Position numbers and translations under genes: made by a program
Part shown: one piece after another, positions 57,694 to 64,000 of the stretch
Position numbering within the stretch: the stretch's first letter is position 1
Layout of the letters: each line of letters starts with the position of its first letter
Assembly: GCA_934343805.1 (NCBI GenBank)
Contig: CAKRIN010000008.1
Coordinates: 37,693-101,692, forward strand
Origin: an uncultured Lachnospira sp.
Lineage (GTDB): Bacteria > Bacillota > Clostridia > Lachnospirales > Lachnospiraceae
Direction of reading: 5' to 3'
DNA length: 64,000 nucleotides
Notes under the pieces: model-generated
Seen by the model: the letters and a program-made list of their open reading frames with translations, nothing else
Database searches by the model: none
What the model was told of the DNA's origin: nothing

Positions 57694-58200
57694 TTATAAA
57701 TATAATACTCCCTTACTGACCGAACTGATAATTGCCTCTTTCATGGCATCATTTGGGAGCACAAATAATCTTATTAACTCATTACTGTCATTATCATATG
57801 TGTATATTACAATATCTCCCGGATCGTCAACTCCTGATGAGCAATTGTATGTTCTTAACTGCTGTCTTGCTTTTCCTAAAGCTTCCTGACTGTTTACTCC
57901 TGCCACAAGTGTAGCTCTTGTAAGATCAAAGCTTCCAACATTCTTTCTTACTGACTTCGCCATAATCTTATCTATCGTCAGGCTTCCATCGACAAATGTA
58001 TATTCATATTCAGCATTATAGTATTCAAATACAAACACTGTAAAAAGCACAAACACCACAAGCACAGCAACCCCAAGCCATCCTGTCTGAACAATTGTTG
58101 TTGCAGCAACAAGACATGCTATAACAAGAACTATTCTGTAAAAAATCGAAATTCTAGGAGCGGTAACTTTAACCATCTGTTCCACTGTTCCTTCTATCAT
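57694..58200 (-). CDS. Small membrane protein, DUF6106-like
   Basis: 168 residues. Two adjacent membrane helices (about 22-40 and 42-60) are followed by a soluble strand-rich domain (YEYTFVDGSLTIDKIMAKSVRKNVG and on) like those of bPH-type proteins. The last part has IIVYTYDNDSNELIRLFVLPNDAMKEAI-like strands and helix. I associate the whole with DUF6106. Role unknown. Confidence 0.6.
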   Translation of the reverse strand: MIEGTVEQMVKVTAPRISIFYRIVLVIACLVAATTIVQTGWLGVAVLVVFVLFTVFVFEYYNAEYEYTFVDGSLTIDKIMAKSVRKNVGSFDLTRATLVAGVNSQEALGKARQQLRTYNCSSGVDDPGDIVIYTYDNDSNELIRLFVLPNDAMKEAIISSVSKGVLYL

Positions 58201-58228
58201 AATCAGATACCTTTCTTTAAAGCAATAT

Positions 58229-58254
58229 GCCCGGTGGGAGATTACCCACCGGGC
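58229..58254. terminator. Intrinsic terminator of groEL
   Basis: GC-rich 10-bp stem, GCCCGGTGGG with its complement, around ATTA-type loop bases. It follows the groEL stop by 26 bases. The T run is weak, but the stem is very stable. Confidence 0.75.
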
Positions 58255-58279
58255 TGTATGTTTTAGTTATATTGTGAAA

Positions 58280-59917
<1,638 letters not shown>

Positions 59918-59981
59918 CTAATAAATATACTTATATGTTCAAAACTCTGTAATCAGCAGCCCATGCATCATTCAATGATTA

Positions 59982-60269
59982 TTATTCAATGATAGCAAGA
60001 ATATCTGACTGCTTTACAATAATGAGATTCTCATCTTCATCAAGCTTAACTTCTGTTCCAGAATACTTAGAATAGATAACCTTATCACCAGGCTTAACCT
60101 GCATAACAACTTCCTTACCATCAACAACTCCACCAGGACCTACCGCAATAACCTCTGCCTGCTGTGGCTTCTCCTTAGCCTGTCCAGGAAGTACAATTCC
60201 TGATTTAGTAGTCTCCTCTGCAACTAATGCTTTAATAACAACTCTGTCTCCTAATGGTACTAATTTCAT
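59982..60269 (-). CDS. groS: 10 kDa co-chaperonin GroES
   Basis: 95 residues from ATG 60269 (GGAGG upstream); the longer frame to 60347 would cover the CIRCE site and is not used. Starts MKLVPLGDRVVIK and has the family pattern GIVLPGQAKEKPQQAEVIAVG, GDKVIYSKYSG and a final DILAII. It caps the GroEL chamber. Confidence 0.97.
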   Translation of the reverse strand: MKLVPLGDRVVIKALVAEETTKSGIVLPGQAKEKPQQAEVIAVGPGGVVDGKEVVMQVKPGDKVIYSKYSGTEVKLDEDENLIIVKQSDILAIIE

Positions 60270-60336
60270 TATATATTCCTCCATTCCGCTGTCTTCACAT
60301 GAGAGTGAACCCTTCATGGCAGCATTCATTCTCCTG

Positions 60337-60363
60337 TTAGCACTCATTCTTTTCGAGTGCTAA
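60337..60363. promoter_or_regulatory. CIRCE operator (HrcA binding site)
   Basis: A perfect TTAGCACTC, nine bases, GAGTGCTAA inverted repeat, the CIRCE consensus, between the promoter and groES. HrcA bound here represses groESL until heat stress. Confidence 0.97.
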
Positions 60364-60374
60364 CCACTGCACAT

Positions 60375-60404
60375 AATGTAACACTTCACACTTTTATTTG
60401 TCAA
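60375..60404 (-). promoter_or_regulatory. Promoter of groES-groEL
   Basis: Minus strand: TTGACA at 60404-60399, 18-base spacer, TACATT at 60380-60375. CIRCE follows at the start of the transcript. Confidence 0.75.
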
Positions 60405-60450
60405 CAGCTAATTCAAATATATTAGATTTTTTAGATTTTATTAATAATTA

Positions 60451-61314
60451 TTATTTTACGCCCATTTTAATAGTCTTTCCATAATAAAACAGATACTGCT
60501 GGGCATATCCTCCAAGGTCTCCGAATAATTCTTTTGCATATGCTGCAATTTTATCTTTCGATGTTTCCCTGCCATCAAAATACATAGTCTCCATTATTCT
60601 CTTTATCCACACATCTACCGGAAATGCCTCCCTCTTTCCAAGTCCAAATAAAGCAACGCAGTTGGCAACCTTTTCTCCAACACCTTTTATTGTTGTAAGC
60701 TCTTTAATGCAGTCCTCATATCCCATATTTCTAAGAGTATTCTCATCAAAACACCCTGCCAGGTTCTTTCTGATTGCATCCATTATATATGGCGCACGGA
60801 ATCCTGTTTTTAACTCTTTAAAATCCTCTTCTCCGGAATCCTTTAACTGTTCCAGCGTTGGAAATGTATACATATCTGTCCCATTAAATGTTCCCTTATA
60901 TGTACCATATTTCGAAGATATATCAGCAACTATCTTCTTAATATGCGGAATCTGCTTATTCTGTGAAATAATAAAAGATATAAGCGTTTCAAAATACTCC
61001 TGATTAAGAATACGAACTCCCCACATGCTGTCAATCGCATCTTTTAACTGGCTGTTCTTTTCAAGGAGCGTGCTTTTTATTAAAGAATAATCTCTGTCTA
61101 AGTCAAAATAATGTTTCCATATTTCCTCATACTGCCGCTCGTCTGTATCATAGAATATTACTGTGTCTGCCTGCTGGGAAACATGCAGCAGTCGATTCAT
61201 GGCAGTAAGAACATAGTCTTCCTCTGCCAGTTTAATAAAATGAAAACACTGTCCGCATTCAAGCGTCTGTGCCAGATCAAAATCATTAACATTTTTCAAT
61301 ACATAATCAGCCAT
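60451..61314 (-). CDS. OGG1-type 8-oxoguanine DNA glycosylase
   Basis: 287 residues. N-terminal domain (LAQTLECGQCFHF near 15), then helix-hairpin-helix glycosylase with ISFIISQNKQIPHIKKIV near 110 and LTTIKGVGEKVANCVALFGLGKREAFPVDVWIKRIM near 207-242, giving the catalytic lysine in GVGEKVAN and the aspartate in PVDVW. It removes oxidised guanine from DNA. AAGGAGG precedes ATG 61314. Confidence 0.88.
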   Translation of the reverse strand: MADYVLKNVNDFDLAQTLECGQCFHFIKLAEEDYVLTAMNRLLHVSQQADTVIFYDTDERQYEEIWKHYFDLDRDYSLIKSTLLEKNSQLKDAIDSMWGVRILNQEYFETLISFIISQNKQIPHIKKIVADISSKYGTYKGTFNGTDMYTFPTLEQLKDSGEEDFKELKTGFRAPYIMDAIRKNLAGCFDENTLRNMGYEDCIKELTTIKGVGEKVANCVALFGLGKREAFPVDVWIKRIMETMYFDGRETSKDKIAAYAKELFGDLGGYAQQYLFYYGKTIKMGVK

Positions 61315-61458
61315 ATTATTCCTCCTTGGTTGATATTTATTTTAATATTGTAACTCATAATAAAATCATTGCAAAATCCTTATGTTTCCACTTTACATTT
61401 GCATTCCATGCGTTATACAATCATATTAGATTATAACAGAATTTCAAGGAGACCACAC

Positions 61459-62541
61459 ATGAGACTTAAAAAATATTGTACGTCTCTTTTACTTGGAGCC
61501 GTAATTGCTTCATCCGTATATGGATGTTCAACTCCCTTTATAAACAACAGTGATTCACAGAATTCAACTGAAATTTCATATATAGCATTTGATAATAAAG
61601 CCGCAACAACTGATGATATCATCCAATTCATAATTGAAGCCATGGAAAACAACCAGAACGAATGCGATATATTTGTTGCTGATGATTCTTTAATTGATGC
61701 CAATGAATGGCTGACACGCATAAGTGGTATAGAACAGATAAAGTGTGAATACCGTAAGATTAAAGATGGCTATAACATGGTTGTAACATATGAATGCTGG
61801 GACAATTATGCCATAATGAAAGCTTATCATTCTGATAATACTTCCCAGCTTAATGAAAGACAGTTAGAGCTGTACAACAAGTATGTTGATGTACTTGCCG
61901 AGATAACATCACCTCATAAAAGCGACTATGAAAACGAACTGGCAATTCACGATTATCTTGTATCCAACATAACTTATATTGACAAAGGTGGTTCCACCTT
62001 CAACGCTTATGATGCGCTGATAAAAGGTGAGGCTGTATGCAGCGGTTATACAGAAAGCTTTAAGACTTTCATGGATATGCTCGGCATAGAAAACTATACT
62101 ATTTCCGGTACAGCCGGCAACGACCAGCACATATGGAATGTAGTAAAGCTTGGCAATGACTGGTATCAGGTTGACGTCACATGGGATGATCCTGTAGGCA
62201 GTACATCTGAATATATTGATCATGGCTATTTCAATATCAGTGATGCTGACATGGCTATTGATCATACGTGGAACTCTGATATGAATGCTGCCAACCCTGC
62301 CAATGGATATATTTACACATATCCTGTTCAGGCAAAGCTTCACTCTGTCAGCAGCCAGCGTGATCTTGATAATTACATTCTCCGCTGTATAAGGAATAAA
62401 GTTAATCATATCGAATTCACAACTACAGCTGACCTTGATATTAAATCATCTGTTTCTGCCGCAGGAACACAATTATCATATTCTTACAAAACAACTGAAC
62501 GTACTGGATATACATTATATTCTGTAACATTCACATACTAA
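61459..62541 (+). CDS. Transglutaminase-like lipoprotein
   Basis: 360 residues from ATG 61459, with AAGGAGA upstream; the in-frame start at 61369 would add 30 residues before the signal. It has a type II signal ending in SSVYGC (lipobox), so it should be lipid-anchored outside. The transglutaminase core has EAVCSGYTESFKTF (cysteine) near 191, NDQHIWNVV (histidine) near 227 and VDVTWDD (aspartate) near 243. The role is likely cross-linking or hydrolysis at the surface; substrate unknown. A terminator follows. Confidence 0.85.
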   Translation: MRLKKYCTSLLLGAVIASSVYGCSTPFINNSDSQNSTEISYIAFDNKAATTDDIIQFIIEAMENNQNECDIFVADDSLIDANEWLTRISGIEQIKCEYRKIKDGYNMVVTYECWDNYAIMKAYHSDNTSQLNERQLELYNKYVDVLAEITSPHKSDYENELAIHDYLVSNITYIDKGGSTFNAYDALIKGEAVCSGYTESFKTFMDMLGIENYTISGTAGNDQHIWNVVKLGNDWYQVDVTWDDPVGSTSEYIDHGYFNISDADMAIDHTWNSDMNAANPANGYIYTYPVQAKLHSVSSQRDLDNYILRCIRNKVNHIEFTTTADLDIKSSVSAAGTQLSYSYKTTERTGYTLYSVTFTY

Positions 62542-62547
62542 AATCAA

Positions 62548-62596
62548 TGAGCTGTTACCCACACCGCAATATCGCCGGATGTCAGGTAACAGCTCA
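62548..62596. terminator. Bidirectional intrinsic terminator
   Basis: TGAGCTGTTACC and GGTAACAGCTCA (12 bp) with a 25-base loop, then T-rich sequence. It lies between the convergent transglutaminase (+) and DUF6062 (-) genes. Confidence 0.85.
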
Positions 62597-62608
62597 TAAT
62601 TATTTTTA

Positions 62609-63343
62609 TTATTTCTTATTCTTCCCAGGCTCATCAGCTATATATGAGCCATCCTTTACCATTGCTCTCACAAGAGAATCTCTGGAATTTTTCCATGGCT
62701 CATCCTTATACTTATGGTCAAATTTATTAATAAACCACGCCACATCATCCCTGACTCTCTTCATATTTTCAATATAAAGGGTATTAGTCGTCTTTATAAA
62801 ATCATCCAGCATTTCGCCCTTAAGACTGTTAGCTGCATACTCTGTCAACATACCATAATGCTGCGTACAAAAACCTTTTGATTTCTTATACAGTTCCCGG
62901 AATGACGCATCATGTTTATACATATAAAAAATTGTATCCATATATCTTTTAAATGTATTCTCAACTCTGTCACATACAAAACATGTTGTCTGCAAAGACT
63001 GAGAATATGCTGTAACTGCTGGTTTATCAGCCTTTTTAAACATAGTCTTTGCTGCAACTTTTCCATCCTGAAGAGCTTCTATGTCAGATATAACTTTATC
63101 AAGATGCGTCTTCATAACAAGTGCAAATCCTAGTCTGTTCTCGCAATCATATACTTTTTTCAAATGTTTCTGGCAAAATCCCATCTTATCTGTCATTGCC
63201 CTTATATCATCTTCCATATAACTTGCGCCCATTGTGTAACTGACCGCATCATCTTCTAATGTTTTATACATTGAACAAATCGGACATTCGCAATCTGATG
63301 AAAATGCATCATTGACAGGTATCGTATATATTTTTTCTTTCAT
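62609..63343 (-). CDS. DUF6062 family protein
   Basis: 244 residues from ATG 63343 (GGAAAGG upstream; the in-frame ATG at 63376 lacks one). Three cysteine-bearing segments stand out: CECPICSMYKTLEDDAV near 19, MGFCQKHLKKVYDCEN near 60, and CFVCDRVENTF near 120 with GFCTQHYGML near 158. The paired CxxC and CxxH groups suggest metal or iron-sulfur binding. The layout is that of DUF6062. Function unknown. Confidence 0.8.
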   Translation of the reverse strand: MKEKIYTIPVNDAFSSDCECPICSMYKTLEDDAVSYTMGASYMEDDIRAMTDKMGFCQKHLKKVYDCENRLGFALVMKTHLDKVISDIEALQDGKVAAKTMFKKADKPAVTAYSQSLQTTCFVCDRVENTFKRYMDTIFYMYKHDASFRELYKKSKGFCTQHYGMLTEYAANSLKGEMLDDFIKTTNTLYIENMKRVRDDVAWFINKFDHKYKDEPWKNSRDSLVRAMVKDGSYIADEPGKNKK

Positions 63344-63417
63344 ATGTGTTTCCTTTCCAAGTTCATTAATGCACATTTTAACACATATATTCTAACACAT
63401 TATATGCGTATATCATA

Positions 63418-63939
63418 CTATTTCTTAAACTCTGGATTGAATGCATAGAAGTTCTTTGAATCCAGCTTGCTCTGTATTATTGACATTGCTTCTCCAAATC
63501 TCTGAAAATGAACTACTTCTCTTTCTCTTAGAAACTTCAATGGTTCATATACGTCCGGGTCATCGCAGCATAATCTTATAAGGTTATCATATGTTGTTCT
63601 CGCCTTCTGTTCTGCAGCCATGTCTTCTGCTATATCTGTTATGGCATCTCCTTTTGACTGGAATTCAACTGCACAGAATGGAACTCCTCCTGCCGCCTGA
63701 GGCCATACTCCAACAGTATGATCCACATAATAAGCTTCAAATGGTGTACCCTTTATCTGGTCTATTGTAAGGTTTCTTGTAAGCTGATGAACCATTGTGC
63801 TTACCATCTCAAGATGCGCAAGTTCTTCAGTTCCTATATCAGTCAATAGTCCTGCAACCTCTCTGTATGGCATTGAATATCTTTGCGAAAGGTACCTCAT
63901 AGATGCCCCCAGTTCGCCATCAGGTCCGCCATACTTCAA
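63418..63939 (-). pseudogene. CotJC-type manganese catalase-like protein, N-terminus missing
   Basis: 173 residues from TTG 63939. The ferritin-like core is complete from YGGPDGELGASMRYL to the end, including LLTDIGTEELAHLEMV near 33, FEAYYVDHT and DMAAEQKARTTYD with FLREREVVHF (metal-binding glutamates and histidine). The family normally has about 26 more N-terminal residues (MWVYEKKLQYP type). Upstream codons still read EKQYILLK, then TAG at 63963-63961 stops the frame. It is either decayed or uses the TTG start; the window ends 61 bases upstream. Confidence 0.65.
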
Positions 63940-64000
63940 TAAGATATACTGTTTTTCTACCTATTTATATGTGTATGCTATCACAATTCCGTTATATGTG

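Noticed and set aside
60270..60347. Longer GroES start
   Set aside because: Would translate through the CIRCE operator; the family start and GGAGG site are at 60269.
61909..62409. 166-residue minus-strand frame
   Set aside because: Antisense shadow of the transglutaminase gene.

Overview
The window looks like the chromosome of a low-GC, Gram-positive anaerobe of the Lachnospiraceae (Clostridia). This is inferred from the long single-chain PurL, the class 1B PyrD/PyrK pair, AddAB, a perfect CIRCE element, several small Lachnospiraceae-type families (DUF3793, DUF2325, DUF6062, DUF6106, DUF6142) and a pectin-pathway KduD. A pectin-using genus such as Lachnospira is possible but not proven. No tRNA, rRNA, CRISPR array or insertion sequence was seen. 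Most genes lie on the minus strand.

Layout. 0-9.3 kb: end of a DUF3793/DUF2325 pair behind DtxR-like boxes, a PH-domain protein, purL, then fapA with an intact and a degenerate aspartoacylase-like protein, and a 26-residue repeat protein. 9.3-12.7 kb: a nuclease-helicase fusion and a possible second nuclease. 12.8-17.6 kb: a glycosyltransferase, then a cohesin-bearing membrane protein beside a dockerin-bearing glucosaminidase. 17.6-26.7 kb: prfC, a small conserved protein, addA and addB. 26.9-32.4 kb: an FMN-binding-like protein, hisS and the purE-purM-purN-purD run. 32.4-36.4 kb: M29 aminopeptidase, small membrane proteins, VanZ and pyrE.

36.4-40.5 kb is the accessory region. It holds an array of CCTACTA/TAGTAGG palindromes, a tandem duplication of a membrane protein plus a 166-residue protein (one membrane copy reduced to a remnant), an SMI1/KNR4 gene behind what looks like a c-di-GMP-I riboswitch and terminator, and a DUF4143 ATPase that has lost its Walker A end.

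40.5-50 kb: a DXS-like synthase, then an apparent operon of a GGDEF/EAL protein, pyrC, pyrF, pyrK, pyrD and a glycosyltransferase. 50-64 kb: kduD, a glycosyltransferase, argS, a truA with a changed catalytic residue joined to a CheX/CheY pair, guaB behind a leader attenuator, groEL/groES under CIRCE, an OGG-type glycosylase, a transglutaminase-like lipoprotein, a DUF6062 protein and a 5'-truncated CotJC-type gene at the edge.

Functionally, most of the window is nucleotide synthesis (purL, purE, purM, purN, purD, guaB; pyrC, pyrD, pyrK, pyrE, pyrF), DNA repair (addAB, nuclease-helicase, glycosylase), translation (hisS, argS, prfC, truA) and protein folding (groES/groEL). The most notable items are the riboswitch-controlled SMI1 gene in an orphan immunity-like cluster, the two-gene cohesin/dockerin pair, the aspartoacylase pseudoenzyme pair, and the altered active-site residues in TruA and PyrC.
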